DNA of 64,000 nt from Odobenus rosmarus divergens (Eukaryota; Chordata; Mammalia; Carnivora; Odobenidae): NCBI RefSeq assembly GCF_000321225.1, contig NW_004451010.1, positions 172,869 to 236,868 of the forward strand, read 5' to 3'. Positions 11,764-25,125 of the stretch are shown piece by piece; position 1 is the stretch's first letter; each line of letters starts with the position of its first letter. The position numbers and the translations under genes are program-made. A model generated the notes under the pieces. The model saw only the letters and a program-made list of their open reading frames with translations, was not told the origin of the DNA and did no database searches.

Positions 11764-11947
11764 GAGGCAAAATTTCTTTTTCTCCAGGAAACCTCAGTTT
11801 TTGCTCTTAAGGCCCTCAACTTATTGGGCGAGGCCCACCTATGTTATCAAAGGTTATCTCTTTTACTTAAAGTCAACTAATTGAAGCTGTTAACCACATG
11901 TACAAAATTCCTTCACAGCAACATGTTCTTCACCATATGGCAGGTAT
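11764..11947. repeat. Right part of the old repeat split by the LINE-1
   Basis: Resumes with 'cttgaggcaaaatttctttt', then a 'cttaaggccctcaactta' and 'gaggcccacctatgttat' stretch characteristic of the same old element as 9890-10117. Confidence 0.6.
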
Positions 11948-12668
11948 GGTAAAGAACAACATGGACTGAGATCATACTGCTTCATATCCATGCTCTTGTA
12001 CAAGCTGTAACCACACTCTGGAAGGTACCCCCTCGTGTTGTCTACTTATTCCTTGAATATGTTTCCTTCTCATTTAGAATTTACCTTCTTACTAAAGTTT
12101 GGATCATGGTGATGAAAAGAAGTTGGAAGATTCAAGAGCTATTCAGGAGGGAGATCAAGAGGACTTTGTGACTGATGGGTTTTGAATATGAGAAAGGGAA
12201 GCAAATATGGAGTAACATCCAGGTACCTGCCTTGAGCAGGGTGACTGGTAGAGTTAATCACAATGCAGAAAATGGAGGACAAAAATAAATCTGGCAGAGA
12301 AGATGATCATTTCAGTTGGACACATTGTGTTTTTGTTGCCTATGAATCATGGTGAGAATGTGTAGAGGAAGATAGTGCTCAGGACAGATATCTGAACTAA
12401 GCCTACAAATCTGGGTTGTGTCTTATGTGAATGAAAGCTGAAGAAGTTATATAGGAAATTACATGGAGAAGACCAAATGCGGAATCCTGGAAAAACATTA
12501 TTTGAAGAAACAGAGAGAAGTGCCTCTGAAGGAGACTGAGAATAAATTATCAAAGGAGTAGAAAGAAAACCAAGAAAATGTGTCACAAAATAAAAGCAAC
12601 CAGTCAGTGTCAGATGGAGCAGATAAGTCACATAAGATGAGCTTCAAAATGCTGTCCATTAACATTAA
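11948..12668. other. Intergenic, possibly old L2-like sequence
   Basis: Purine-rich sequence around 12100-12560 resembles degraded L2 3' DNA ('ggagatcaagaggactttgt', 'gggaagcaaatatggagtaa'), but the match is weak. No gene seen. Confidence 0.35.
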
Positions 12669-12683
12669 CAATAAGATTGTTGG

Positions 12684-12906
12684 GGGCACCTGGGTGGCTC
12701 AGTCGGTTAAGTGGCCAACTCTTGATTTTGACTCAGGTCATGATCTCAGGGTCCTGGGATCGAACCCCATGTTGGGCTCCACAATCAGTGGGGAGTCTGC
12801 TTGAGGATTCTCTCTTTCTCCCTCTCCCTCTGCCCCTCCCCTGGCTTGTGTGTGCTCATGTGCTCATGCTCTCTCTCAAATAAATCTTAAAAAAAAATAA
12901 AAAAAC
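12684..12906 (+). mobile_element. can-SINE with 15-bp target-site duplication
   Basis: Head 'ggcacctgggtggctcagtc', variant body 'ggccaactcttgattttg', A-rich tail. Perfect direct repeats 'caataagattgttgg' at 12669-12683 and 12907-12921. Body variant matches the copy at 57214, so a different subfamily from most copies here. Confidence 0.97.
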
Positions 12907-13069
12907 CAATAAGATTGTTGGTATTCTTGGAGCAAATTTTTTCAGCGAATGGGGTGGAAGCCAGAGTGCTGTAGGATGAAGACTAGATAGGATGTCAAGT
13001 GGAAGCAGCAAGTGTAGACAAATCTTCCACTGATTACTTCCATCCTCTCTGAGTAAATAGATAGGTTCT

Positions 13070-13800
13070 TATATTCTAGCAGTCTGGATCCAATCAGGAG
13101 ATTGAGACCACACAGTGATTTAAACAGGGGAACTTTAAAAAAAAATAAACGGGAAGTTTAATATAAAGAATTATTAAACTATAATAATAGAGTAACTGTA
13201 GGATATAAGATTACTCTTTATGGTATCTTAGGGCAGAAGGAGATGGACAAACTTGGAAGGTGGCCCTCTCCTCAAGGCTGTGGTTTGAATCTCATTGGAG
13301 AAATGTGTATTTGAACCTCCTAGATGGCAAGAAGTTTGCTGATTTGCCAGCCAGAGCTGGTCTGCAGTCACAGGATGAGCAGGAATGAACCCTCTGGCAT
13401 GCAGGCAGGGCTGGTGAGCCACAGCTGGTGGCCAGTGCATGGGTGTGCAGTAGCAGTGGAGGCCTGAGGTCCCTATGGGGAAGAATGTGAGGTTGGGGGG
13501 AGCACAGCATGGAGAGGATAATGGGAGCCACACCTGAGGAGGGAGTTAGCGTAAACAATCAGGGAGCCAATACTGAGACGAGGCCTGGAGCACAGGATAT
13601 CTGTATAGAGAGGGCAGCAGGAAGATGATCACCAGGCTGTGCTGGGGCTGCAATGTCCCTGAGGGACAGTGCCTGCTGGGTGGGTGCCTAGGGCCAAGTA
13701 TCACCAGATGTCCTCACACCCACACTGCTGAACCACCACACTGCAGCCAGAAACCTCAAGAGAGCCCCTTCCTCCTGCAGTGTCCCTCCAGCGCTCTCTA
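13070..13800. repeat. Probable old interspersed repeat, family not identified
   Basis: Starts with 'tccaatcaggagattgagac' and 'taatataaagaattattaaa', followed by a G-rich stretch. The combination is familiar from a dispersed mammalian repeat. The overlapping minus-strand open frames at 13228-13558 are not supported as genes. Confidence 0.45.
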
Positions 13801-16200
13801 CTGAGAAAGCTTCACATCATGCTAACAGAGAAATGCTTCCAGCAATTCCATCCATTATCACAGAGTATATATTTGAAGGGTGAATTGGAACTGAGAGACA
13901 ATTGATAGTAGCATGGACTCTGTGCAACTTGCTACTCTGTTTATCAAAGACCTTTCTTTACTTCCGTAAAGATGAATGAGATAGGATTGAGGAAACACCA
14001 CTGGGAAGTTGCAAATCTGTAGCTCTACTTTGCAGAGTTGTTTGCTTTTCAGCAGTTTTTAGGCATCCCAATACAAGAATAGAGTTGCAGATACAGTATT
14101 GATCCAGACTTGGGTTTTGCTGGTGGGAGTAAAGGGGGAGATGTTGAGCCACATGCCAAAGTCTTCAGTGAAAGATAGGAAGTCGCCAGGAGACAGTAAA
14201 CAACATTACCAAGGAAGTATAGAAGTGGGACAATGGAATAAAATGAGTCTCAAGAAGGATAAGCTTTTACCAGAGTGGGAAGGATCAGCAGTTTTGGATG
14301 CAGCTGAGGGGAACCAGGAAGCCAAGTTTTTCTCTGCCCAAGGGTTCGAAGAGGTTGAAGACCTAAGGAAGTGAGTTAGCACGTAATAAAGGATCTAGAG
14401 ACCATGGTACAAAGGGGGAGATGGTCAGTAGTGGATTACAGTCCACTGAGGGGAAGCATTCTGTAGCAGTAACAATGTGACAAGGAAGAGGACCTGGTCG
14501 CTTCCTGGGAGAGCTGAGGAAAAAGGATGAATGACAGCAGTTCACCTCAGGTGTCCTCACTTTGCCACAAGTCTTTTGGTATTTGAAATGGTATTTCTGG
14601 TCCAAGCGATGTGATGAGGTCTGCCTTGAGCCTTGCACACGTGCAGCAAGGATCTTATTCAGGGCGAGGGCTTTCTTAGCGTTCATAAGAGTGGTCAGGG
14701 TCCTGGTTAGGGATCCAGGTTGCTTTTGAATTTATTACTTAATCGTTTGTTTTTAGCTTAGATATTCTTTCAGTGTAAGAATAATGTAACCACATTATAG
14801 AAACTTTGGGAAGTTAGAAAAAAGGAAAAACTAGTAATTCCCACCCTAACGTAATAATTCAGGAATATCTGCTAGGGCTTTTTTTCTATGTACATTTACA
14901 AACATTGTTATACTATTAATGATACATAGTTTCATGTCTTTTTACAAAATCTTAAGCATCCCTCGTGTGGCTGCATGGTCTTCATAACTATAATTTTAAA
15001 GGTTTGCATAATAATTTGTTAGATGCATTCTTGTGTATTTCTCTGTTGTTGGATTGATTTTCTCTGAATTGTTAACAAGTTGGTCAGTGCACTATGATTT
15101 GCGATCATGACTGTATAACTATTCATTTTTGTGCCAGATTTCATATTTTTTAAGTTCTGGTTTCGAAATGATAGCCATTCATGATGGGTTTCCTAGGCTA
15201 CATTTTGAATTCAGTTTATCTTTGATGACATCATAGTGGAATGTCTTCTGTTCAAGAGGGAGGTACATGACTCTGATGTTTCTTTGACTCAGCATCAAAG
15301 GCTTTTATGCATTTTTAGTCTTTTATAAGTCAGAAGTGAAAGAAGATAAAGGAGCTCAATGTCTTTAGAAAGAACACATTTCTATAGTGGCTATAGATTC
15401 ATTATGAGCATTTCTCACACCACCCTGATGCCTGTTTTCCACAATTCAACTGTAGCTGCTTCTCTTAGAGTTTCAGTTCTCACCTACGCAACTGGATAAA
15501 ATATTAGAGTAAAATAAACTCATGAGTGTGTCTTGGGGTGGATTTTAGTTACCATTATGGAAACCTGAGTCTTAAGGTGAGTAGGTTCTTTGGCAGCAAG
15601 CCAGCCCCTGAGGAGACTGGATATCCTCACAGTAGAACCAAAGAACAAGGCAGGGAACAGGGGAGTGACGAAGCCTGAAAAAGTCAGTGCTCAATGAATT
15701 ACTGCCTTAGGGGGCCTTATGTTCCCTGAGTCTAGGAACAGCATTAGTCTCAGAGTCTGGAATGATGCCATGCCCTCAGGTTAGGGTTAAGTGATCTTAC
15801 CTATAAAGGTTAGAGAAGTGCAGGGCAATAGAACCAACCAAGTGGTCCTTGCATTATCACTATCAAATCAGAACGTTTTGGGGGATGTGCTGGAGCTGAC
15901 AGGTACTAGATCCCAAGAGCTGATTGTTAAATTTTAAGGAATTTTGCAGCTGGTTGACTCATGCTGGTAGTTTGAAATCAACTATCATGGGAGTATTGAT
16001 ACCACAGAAATCAGCACCAGAGGTACACTACAGAAATACTATAAATCAGAACTTTTTTCTTCCCCACCTCTGAGATCTGGTTGTTAAACATTTACCAGCG
16101 CATCTCTGATGGTACCTCTGCCTTTATCAATAGGCAACTTCACATTTTCTCTTTTCCTTGAAGAGTCAACTTCTCCAAGCCTCAGTTTTCCCCTCTAAAA
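13801..16200. other. Intergenic, no gene seen
   Basis: The 91-codon plus-strand frame at 14099-14374 and the 107-codon minus-strand frame at 14363-14686 lack domains and convincing splice borders. Around 16170-16200 a 'gcctcagttttcccctcta' phrase suggests a MIR trace. Confidence 0.45.
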
Positions 16201-19200
16201 TGTGAAATCCAGAATTTAGGCCTGAAAGAGATTTTAGAAATTATCTAGTCCAAACTTTTGTATTTCTCGGACACTGTTAGCTCTGACTAGAAGTATATTT
16301 CTTCCTCCGAGACAGAAGCCATAGTGACATCTATCACTTGGAAGGATAATGAGCATGCCCTCTCAATCTGGAGCCAGGATTCTTGGCACTGGAAGCCCGA
16401 GGTGTTGCAGAGCTTGTCAGGCAGCAACAGGAAACCCAAGACCCAGAGGGAAAATCTAGACTGGGAGTCCAGGTAGGTCAATGGGGTCAGAGGAGGGTTA
16501 GTCATTCTGTGCAGAAATACGTGGGTTCTTGTTTTTTGGATGGGTTAGGGTGGTATCTGATACATTGGAGTGGGAAAAAATAAAATCCAAATCCAGGACA
16601 AATCAGGGTTTTTATGCAAACAGATGGGACAATCATCTGACATAGGCAGGGATAGGACAGGCAGTAGAGAGGTTTGAATAGTAGACATCAGAACAAAAAA
16701 CCCCAGCTTTTAGAAGTCAATGTTTATGTTGAGGGAAAGAAGTCTAATCATTGATAGCACCGGAGAGTCCAAGGTCTATTTCAAATTGCCTAGCATACAC
16801 ACTACATACATAATATCAAAGCTGGGCATTTGCCAATAAAATCTAGGACAGAATGGCCACTGTGCCCTTTGCCTTAATGATATAGAGCTTTTGTAACCAG
16901 GAAATGGTCTTGATCATTAGTCCAAAAAGATCCTTGAAAGACATCTTAAGAAAATAGAGTGGGGAGATGTACTTCCCCCCACAGGTTCTTCTGTTCTTTT
17001 TATGATATGTTAACCTCTACTTCCATGCTTTTTCTTCATTCCAGTCAATGGTGCAGTTAATTTTGATTGCAGAAACTTACCTCAGAATTGGCTTGCTGCC
17101 TGAAGTTCAGACTATAAATTTACTAGCTTTTTTATACATACTGTCAATCAGAGTAACAATAAAATCATGTTTGGATTGAGCAACTGAAAACAATAAACAT
17201 TTTTCATTTAAGTACAGGTGTGCAGGCAAAGGAATAGAACTCTTAGGTACCATGATGAGGTTAGGACTGGCAGCAAGATGGAAATCCTGTATGGCACTAA
17301 CGGAGACGGTTCACATGAACTTGATTAGGAAATAGAGCCATGTAGGGGCAAAAATTGGAGCCCAAATAGTGGGAGGTGAGTTTTTAATTCAGAGGAAGAT
17401 TCTCAGATTACCTTGATGAGGAGCAGCATTACCCCCAGGAAAACAGGGTGAAAGTGAATCTTCAGGTATTGTGAATTTGGGGAAATACGATGCATTACAT
17501 TATTACAGAGAAATTAGTTTAGAATCATCTTTTTCTGGTAACTTAGTAATGGAAGAAAGGTGTCATGTCCACAAGTATCACTAATAATAGCTAATGAATA
17601 TTATTCTCCTATTAAACAGGGGTCATTAGCCATAGTTGAGTCATATTAAGTTCTCCAGTGCTGATATCAGAATTTTCTACCTTACAAGTCTGACGCAAGG
17701 AGGCACCCTTAAGTTTACTTGATATATAACTTGCATATGATTTCTTCAGTGTTGGAAGATTGCTTTATCTCAGTTGTTTCTCCTTGTGCTTTAATTTATG
17801 CTAACTTTGTCAGTGTCACCTTTATTCTTCCCCCCTTTACCAAGTTTATAGATTATATTTCATTTAGAATTCCATTAATTTCTGTTACAGGATAAAATTA
17901 TTCACACCATGCCATGTTAACTGGTATTAGGAAAATTAATATCTAAAATAGTTTTTTTCTTTAGTTTGAGTTAAAGGGAATTTGACTCGCTGTAATTTAA
18001 AGGGTATCTGATAAATATTTATTAGGTATACACTAACTGAAATGTTTTGGTGTTTTGGGTTTGGTTTTTTTTTGTTTGCTTGTTTTTTTAGAAAACCAAT
18101 AAGAGTTTCTCACAATGTTTTACCTTTCTGCATTATGAGATGCATTTTGCACATTGATGCATTTTGCATGTTGATGAGAATATCGATATCATGGATTTAT
18201 GTAGTCAACCTTTCCCCCTAGTATATTTACTCACATATATACATGATGGAAAATGTTTTTCAGCTTGTTTGATAATAGGAACATAAAGTTTTGATGAGTG
18301 AGGGTCCCAGAGTGGAGAGCAGAGAGAGGACATGGGCCATTGGACACAAATTCTACCCTCCCATCCACTAAACAATACTAAATCTGTATGACCAATGAGC
18401 TAATTACAGAACTTGCCATCTGTGATGGTCACCCAAGGAAAGAGGATTTGGATAAACTAATAAAGCTGAGATGAGGACAACACACAGCCTGAGATTAGGC
18501 GCAGGATATTATTAGTCATGGGCGCTAACAGCAAAGGAAAAAAAATATACTAGTGGGGAGGAGGAAGAAAGTATATGACCAGGGTAAAATACTGCTGGCT
18601 ACAGAGTCAAAACCGTTTTGTCTTAAGAAAGCACATCTTATCTGGCCCGTGGTTGTTGAAAAATTGGGGAATTGATTGATTGCACTTCACAATTGATGGA
18701 CTATGTGGAATGTACCAAATGAGGATTGATGTAAAACAGCTGTTTGTGTGTTCTAATGCAAGCATCAAGAAGGCCAAATAAAATTAAGATGCTCAGGCAT
18801 AAAACAAAGACATCATTGTAATCATCAGCATGCTTTTTACACATTGTCCTAAGACCATTGTGTAATTGTCTGACCCTCTTGATAAATTCTTCTCTGCCAC
18901 TGAGCCAGTTCTTTTGAGAAATTAAACATCCATGATTTAATCTTGAAAGACTGAATGAGTTTTACAAATTAATAGCTCTGCAAGGCCGGCACTGGGGGTG
19001 GGAGAAGGGGTACTTCTCTATCAGTCCTGTCCAGTAGCTTCTCAGTACCTCCTTCCTTCATCCAGTAGTTTTACGGCTGTCCCCTGACACCATAGTTCAA
19101 TTCCTGAGCATGTTAGATAAATTCTAAACTGTTTGTTATTGTCATTGTTTATGTTTCTAAAATGTTTCTATGACATCTAAACAATAAATATGCCAACTTA

Positions 19201-19610
19201 TAGTAGGTCTCATCGATTATTGTTCACAGCCAATTGAGTATAAGCCCTTTTTAGGAAGAGAGATTCTGGAATAAGTTAGGAGTAATTGGATTTTAAAAAG
19301 TCTTGGTCAGATCAACCTTGGTCACATCAACCTAGTCAAATTTTCCTTGCCTTCTGAAGTTTGAATTCTTCATTAATTACAATTAGGATGGAAATTTAAA
19401 CTCCACACCAGATGAATTTGCATAAATACCATATTGTGTAGCAAACAAAGCATATCGAAACCTTTTATCCTTAATTCAGTTCTCCACAGCACCTTGATGA
19501 GGTTCTGATTGTTTACTTGAATGTTACAAGAAACTTTCGAAGATGTTATTTACAAAACTACACATTATACTAGTTCAACACTAGTCCATGATAATTAAGT
19601 CATTACTATT
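16201..19610. other. Intergenic, no gene seen
   Basis: Mostly AT-rich unique-looking sequence. The short frames at 16287-16583 on both strands are unsupported. A small local duplication around 18141-18178 repeats 'gatgcattttgca' twice. Confidence 0.45.
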
Positions 19611-19746
19611 CTGTTAACTATGTGGTGACAGATAGTAACTAGACTTATGGGGATTATTTCATAATGTATAAAAATATTGAGTCACTATTATGTACACCTG
19701 AAACTAATAGAATATTGTTTGTCAGTTATACTTTAATTAAAAAAAG
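19611..19746 (+). repeat. Old LINE-1 3' end fragment
   Basis: Ends with 'atgtacacctgaaactaata', a 'tcagttatactttaatt' segment and a poly-A run, the usual 3' terminus of old mammalian L1 subfamilies. Confidence 0.65.
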
Positions 19747-20799
19747 ACTTCTGCAGGTCATCTCTCAATCATCTACCATAATAAATAGGAATATTGAAAT
19801 TCAGGTGATTCCTGCTGCTCTCTGGATGTCTTTAAGATGAACAGATGAAGCCAACTTCTGTAATCAGGAGCCAAGAAATAGAGAGAGGGTTGCTGCTTGG
19901 AGAATGGGAAAAACAGTTTTATCTGGTTGAAAGAAGAGAAGTGAAGGGAAATAAAGGTTGAACTGTACACCTTTATCTTCAAAATTAAAGATTCGGAATT
20001 TGGTGTTGATTCAAGAGAAAGTTGCATGGTTTTGTTCTGCAACTTTGGATCAATTGCAAAGATGGACAGGTCTATGGACATTTCACCAGCAATTCTAAGG
20101 CTGTCACCAGGAAATATGGAATTGTGAAAATACTGGTAAGATGGTCTGACTTACTTCCAGAATGGAGAAGTACCCTACAGGTATAGGAATAAGCTCTCCA
20201 CCTACTCAGGTTTTGAATCAAAAGAAATTATTTAATACTATCTATGTTACTATTACCTATGCAATACCTTGGTTAGAGGGCATTTCTTTTCAAAAATCTC
20301 ATTTGTACCCTTACTAACTTAGCAGTTCAGTTTCCTAAAATATATGTGTATTCACCTTATTTGCACCCACAACGGCCTCAGGCCATTTTCATTGCTTTCA
20401 GCTCCATCTGTTTCAATATGAACTTAGCTACTATTTTTAACCCTAGTGTTCATTGCCTCGTTAACACTACAAGGCTTCTCCCAGGGCAGTCCATTACTCC
20501 CTAGCAGCAGTTAGTTTATCCCCGCCTAAGTGATTCCTCTGGTCCCCTTGCATGCCCCAGCGCTCTCTCAGAACCACCCTTTAAAAAAAGGCCTGTGCCT
20601 AACCCAGCTGCTTTTAATTCTTTCACACACGGCTGTTCCCCTTGAGTGAGGGCTACAGTTCAGCTTAAAGGACCCACATTCTTAGGAAACCACTTTTAAA
20701 GGACTAAGTAAAGACAGATTACTTTATAAGGTCTCATTACAGAGTTCAAAAAATGACGGGGGTAACGGGGGTAGAAGACAAACCTGTAACATTTGTGGA
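19747..20799. other. Intergenic, no gene seen
   Basis: The 102-codon minus-strand frame at 19773-20081 shows no domain. No other signals. Confidence 0.45.
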
Positions 20800-20975
20800 G
20801 TCCTCACATACATCAGGAGTTCGCCAAGCACTTGTCCTATGCTCTCAGATTTCATATTCACAATACTATATGAGTCAATGATCTCATTTTAGAAAAGAGG
20901 AAAAAGAGGCCCAGGCTTACAAGTTCTAAGGAAAAACCCAGGAACCTAATGGATATCTGCCCAGCTCTTAAGACT
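20800..20975 (-). repeat. MIR SINE remnant
   Basis: Antisense MIR features: 'atgatctcattttagaaaag', then 'gaggaaaaagaggcccagg'. Diverged. Confidence 0.55.
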
Positions 20976-21660
20976 GTTGTGCTGTTTGGAGGTACAGGAA
21001 AAGTGTGGTGTTAGTATGCCGAGTGACAGCAAGATCACAGTCAAAACGATGGGAAGGAGGGTGGAGCCGACTGAGACCGTGTTCATGTCCCGAGTAAGCG
21101 CCTGTAGTTCATCATTTGTGTGCCCAGCGCTTCAAGTTCAAAGATTGTTAGAAGGCAAAGTTCTACAAGCAAAACAGCCCTGTGATAGAACCCAAAGAAA
21201 ACTTATTTTCCGTGACCTTTCTGGACGGCCTCAGACTCAGAACAAACAACTCAGGATAAAAATTTAAACTTGACCACAGAGATTCCTTCACATGATATGC
21301 CGGATTTTTCTTTTTTTTTTTCCCCATCTAAAGGACCTTTCATCTCCTTCCCACTTCAGAAAAGACTTTAAGGCTCCACAAAGGACTGCTGGAAGGAACA
21401 GATTTGTCTAAATCTGCCCTATTAATTTTGTCGTTAGTTCTAATGAATCATCCCCATAAAAATGCAATTTGGTCTCTTTGCTTTTGATATTTATTAGAGA
21501 TAACAAGGTTTGTGATCAAATATTTTAAACTAGAGTAAGTGGCTATATTGCTATCATAAACATATAATGAATACACTTTATCTCATGTACTAATTAAAAA
21601 GCTTGAAGAACCTGGAAAGGGGAAGTGTGGTTCTGAGAACAGAGCCCTCTGAAGGTGCCT
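20976..21660. other. Intergenic, no gene seen
   Basis: The 96-codon plus-strand frame at 20977-21267 has no recognisable domain, weak start context and no clear donor at its end. I do not call it a gene. Confidence 0.4.
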
Positions 21661-21665
21661 TTTCC

Positions 21666-21840
21666 CTTAATAATAATGGTAATAGCTAATACTTACTGAC
21701 GGCTTTCTATATGCCAGGGACTTTTCTAAATGCATAACTCCCTTTAATCCGCTTAATAGCCCTATGCAATGAGTACTATTACTATCCCCATTTAACATAT
21801 AAGAAGTGAAATAACCAAAGCTTGGGTTCAAATTCAAGAG
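21666..21840 (-). repeat. MIR SINE remnant
   Basis: Antisense MIR: 'ggtaatagctaatacttact', 'tatatgccagggacttttct', then 'actatccccatttaacatat'. Good order of phrases. Confidence 0.8.
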
Positions 21841-22024
21841 GCCCTTTGGAAATATGCTATGCAAGGATATCATTATATTTCCATGGATTCAGTTAAGCAA
21901 GTCTTCAGGCTCACAGAGAATATGTTTTCTAATATTTGGGAAGATATCTAGGCTTCCTGACAGAAAATACACTTTAAACAAAATGTCAGAGCCCTAAAAC
22001 TCCCTAGGAAGAATAGCACATAAT

Positions 22025-22255
22025 AGTCTACAGCAGGTCTGCTAACTTTTCTGTAAAAGGCTAAATAATATTTTAGGCTTTGTGGGCTATACAGTCTCTG
22101 TTGTAAGCACTCAACTCTGCTGTTATAGTGGGAAAGTAACTATGGGTAATATGTAAACCAATGGGCATGTATGTGTTCCAATAAAACTTTAATCACAAAA
22201 GCAAACAGTGGGCCAAATAGAGCCCAAGTGCTGTACTTTGCCAATTCCTGATGCA
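22025..22255. repeat. hAT-type nonautonomous DNA transposon remnant
   Basis: Contains 'ctgtaaaaggctaaataata', 'tttaggctttgtgggctata' and 'gtgttccaataaaactttaa', an old dispersed DNA transposon signature. Exact family uncertain. The minus-strand frame 22140-22406 spans this and the next repeat and is spurious. Confidence 0.7.
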
Positions 22256-22257
22256 GA

Positions 22258-22432
22258 GCATTGATTTTCAACACGTGATCAGGGGCATCACCTGGGCACT
22301 CACTAGAAATGCAAATCTTGGGGCTCCAACCCCAGATGTTCTGAATCAGAAATTCTGGGGACTTCACCTCTGTGTTTTTACAAGCCTTCCAGGTGACTCT
22401 GTTCATGCTATAGTTTAAGAAATACTCATCTA
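22258..22432 (+). repeat. MER20-like hAT-type MITE remnant
   Basis: Contains 'catcacctgggcactcacta', 'gaaatgcaaatcttggggct', 'tctgaatcagaaattctggg' and 'ccttccaggtgactctgttc', the standard phrase order of this short nonautonomous hAT element. Confidence 0.75.
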
Positions 22433-22439
22433 GTAAAAG

Positions 22440-22640
22440 GGAGCTAATGGTTATTGAGAATTTGCTTTGTGCCAGGTGCTTCCAATATTTTTCTCATTGA
22501 ATCCTTACAACAATCCTTTCAATTATCTATCATTGGCTATTTTTCAATAGATGCAGCTAAGGCTCCAAGAGGTTAAATGACTTGGCAGAAATTGAACAAT
22601 TAAGTGGTGGCGCCAAGATTCAAACCATTCAAGCCCTCTG
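22440..22640 (-). repeat. MIR SINE remnant
   Basis: Antisense MIR: 'ttattgagaatttgctttgt', 'gccaggtgcttccaatattt', 'aagaggttaaatgacttggc'. Confidence 0.8.
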
Positions 22641-23196
22641 ACTCCAAAATATACCTTAGCTAATATCTCCAAAATAATCTTGGAGATCAATCTATTCCCA
22701 CTTGCTGAACTTATAGTTGAAGGAATTAGGGACAAAATAGATTAGAGCTATACCCCAACCTATTTCTCATTGCTCCCAATTCAGTATTGTTTTCTTTGTA
22801 CCATGCTGAAATCGCAAAATGAGCAGAAATCTCCTTCAAGCTCTGGGACAGAATGTGATTACACCTGAACAGGCAATTCCAGGCATCGCCCAGTATGATG
22901 GTAAAGCCTCTATGCTTTCCAGGGGAAATCTAACAGGTCCCATGCTGCTAAAGAAGACACTGGAATTTTCTAGTCATTGCAGTATAACTTGGGTCTGTGG
23001 ATACAGTGCTGACATTTCATCCAGCCTCTCTCCAGTTCCCGGATATAAAGACAGAGATCATCTCAAATGTAAAAGATTCAATGGAGAAGAAGGAGAAAAG
23101 GTATTTACTGAGCTTCTCTGAGTGCTAGAAATTATTCTATCCACTTTGTGTGTGTTTGCTCAAATGATCCGTCAAGAACTAATGAGGTATAAGAAA
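22641..23196. other. Intergenic; unsupported 100-codon plus-strand frame
   Basis: A plus-strand frame at 22819-23121 opens with ATG and runs about 100 codons. No domain, signal peptide or repeat family recognised, and no acceptor/donor pair of good quality flanks it. Confidence 0.35.
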
Positions 23197-23390
23197 GGGG
23201 TGCCTGGGTGGCTCAGTCAGTTAAGAGTCTGCCTTCGGCTCAGGTCATGATCTCAGGGTCCTGGGATCGAGCCCCACATCGGGCTCCCTGCTCAGCGGGG
23301 AGCCTGTTTCTCTCTCTCACTCTGCCTGCCGCTCCGCTTGCTTGTGTGCTCTGTCAAATAAATAAAAAATAAAATCTTTTAAAAAATTTG
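23197..23390 (+). mobile_element. can-SINE
   Basis: Complete SINE with head 'ggtgcctgggtggctcagtc', body 'ggctcaggtcatgatctcag' and AAATAAA-rich tail. Direct repeats not clear by eye. Confidence 0.93.
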
Positions 23391-24224
23391 TTCCATTATA
23401 TAGGTGTGAAAAATAAAAGGTAAAATAAATGTAACTGAAATGACCATTGTCCTCTAAGTATCTGGACTCTATGTAACTTCAAAGCTCTTTCTTCTCACCC
23501 ATGCTGCCTGTGCCCACATCCTGGACACCCTCTATTTGTCCATAATTTAGAGAGCTGTGTCATGCTCTCTACTCTAACTAGAACTGTGATATCCCAAGAA
23601 GCATTGTGTGCTTTTGGTTGAAAGGCTTTGTGCGTTAAGTTTTTATTTTACTTCCAAAGGAGTTTTTTTTTTTTAACACAAGTAAAATCAACTCCAGAAA
23701 TGTGAACAAAAGCAATCAAATAAGAATGAATTTGAAGTGTGCTTATTAACACTCTTCAGAATTTAGTGTTTTGAAACATAATAAAGATCACTTTGTTATA
23801 ACATCTTTCTCTTCCCCCAGCTTCAATGTTTTCTCATACATAACACTTAAAAGTCCCAGCCAGAGACCCATAAACCAATATTTTCCCCCAATGTAATGGT
23901 TTCCTGCACATAGAGTTCAAAACCCCGTCTCCTGGAAAACATTATAAAGAACTTCCACGTTATTAGAATGTAACTCACACTCTTTAAAGATCAGTCACGT
24001 TACTTAAACATAACCCCATGTTTAAAACACCTCTCCCTGCAGTTGTCTTTCCATAGTTTATATCAGTCCCCTCCAAAAAATTTAAAAAGGAAAATGAAGT
24101 GTGAAGTTCCTGCATGCAAACCATGTATTTTAAACAAAATCCAACTAAAGATATTTTTAAAGCTTTGTTTCACAATGAAATTTTAAAATGGAGAAAAAAA
24201 AATGGCCCTCCTTTTCTATAAGTT
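23391..24224. other. Intergenic, no gene seen
   Basis: AT-rich sequence without recognisable elements. Confidence 0.5.
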
Positions 24225-24665
24225 ATTGTACTGGCTTATAACAAAGTAACAAAAACTTTGTGGTGTTAAACAACAGAAATTTATTCTCTCACAGTTCTGC
24301 AGCCTTGAAGCCCCAAATCAAATTGTCAACAGGACCATGCTCCCTGTGAAGGATTAGGGAAGAATACTTCCATGCCTCTTCTTAGCTTCTGGGGGGTTTC
24401 CAGTGTCCTTGGCTTGTGGCTGCATCATTCAGGTTCCTGCCTGCATCTTCACATGACCTTCTTCCCTGTGTATCTGTGTCTCTGTATCTGATATTCTTCT
24501 CCTCCTCATAAACAGTCATGGGGCTCAGGGCCCACTCTAATATGCCTTGTTGTAACTTGATTATATCTGCAAAGACCCTACTTCTAAATAAGATCACATT
24601 CACAGGTACTAGGAATTAGGACTTCAACATAACTTTTGGAGCGATATAATCCAGACAACTATAGT
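24225..24665. repeat. Ancient interspersed repeat, possibly a solo LTR of MaLR type
   Basis: Phrase series 'acaacagaaatttattctct', 'cacagttctgcagccttgaa', 'ggaccatgctccctgtgaag', 'catgaccttcttccctgtgt', 'tctgcaaagaccctacttct', 'cattcacaggtactaggaat' in the order of a common old mammalian repeat. No coding capacity; the minus-strand frame at 24382-24603 is a shadow. Confidence 0.65.
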
Positions 24666-24944
24666 TATTGAGTAAATAAATATACCTATCATTACTTCAG
24701 GCATGAGAATGGGCTACAAGTATTTAAAAATCTTTGCTTATACAAGAACAAATTTATTATTTTCCACTTGGCCTGAAGGCAGATTTTTGTTTAATAACCA
24801 AAGTATGTGTATTTATTGCTTCTGGTTAGCATTTATGAAGCTACTAGTTGTAGCTTTTATGGCATTTATAAACATCATTCTTATCAATTTATCTCCTTAA
24901 AAATTATTCAAGAACAATTATAATAATTATATGTTAAGATCTTA

Positions 24945-25125
24945 TTGTGGCCAATACATATATAATGCCATTCATTTTTTAATCTTTACAAGAATCCTAT
25001 AAAGTCAGTACAATTACCACCTGCATTTTACAGGTGAGAAAACTGAGGTCCAGAGACATCAAGTAGCTTGCCCATTGCCATACAGCTAAGTAGTAATTAA
25101 TGAGACCAGGATTTAAATGTCAAAG
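24945..25125 (-). repeat. MIR SINE remnant
   Basis: Antisense MIR with 'acaggtgagaaaactgaggt', 'agcttgcccattgccataca' and 'gaccaggatttaaatg'. Confidence 0.8.

Noticed and set aside
14099..14374. 91-codon plus-strand frame rich in charged residues
   Set aside because: No splice acceptor or domain; sequence around it looks like degraded repeat DNA.
20977..21267. 96-codon plus-strand frame as a candidate gene or exon
   Set aside because: No recognisable domain, no good splice borders and no repeat support; indistinguishable from chance.
22819..23121. 100-codon plus-strand frame beginning MSRNLLQALGQ
   Set aside because: No domain, no flanking splice signals, length within chance expectation for a 64-kb window.
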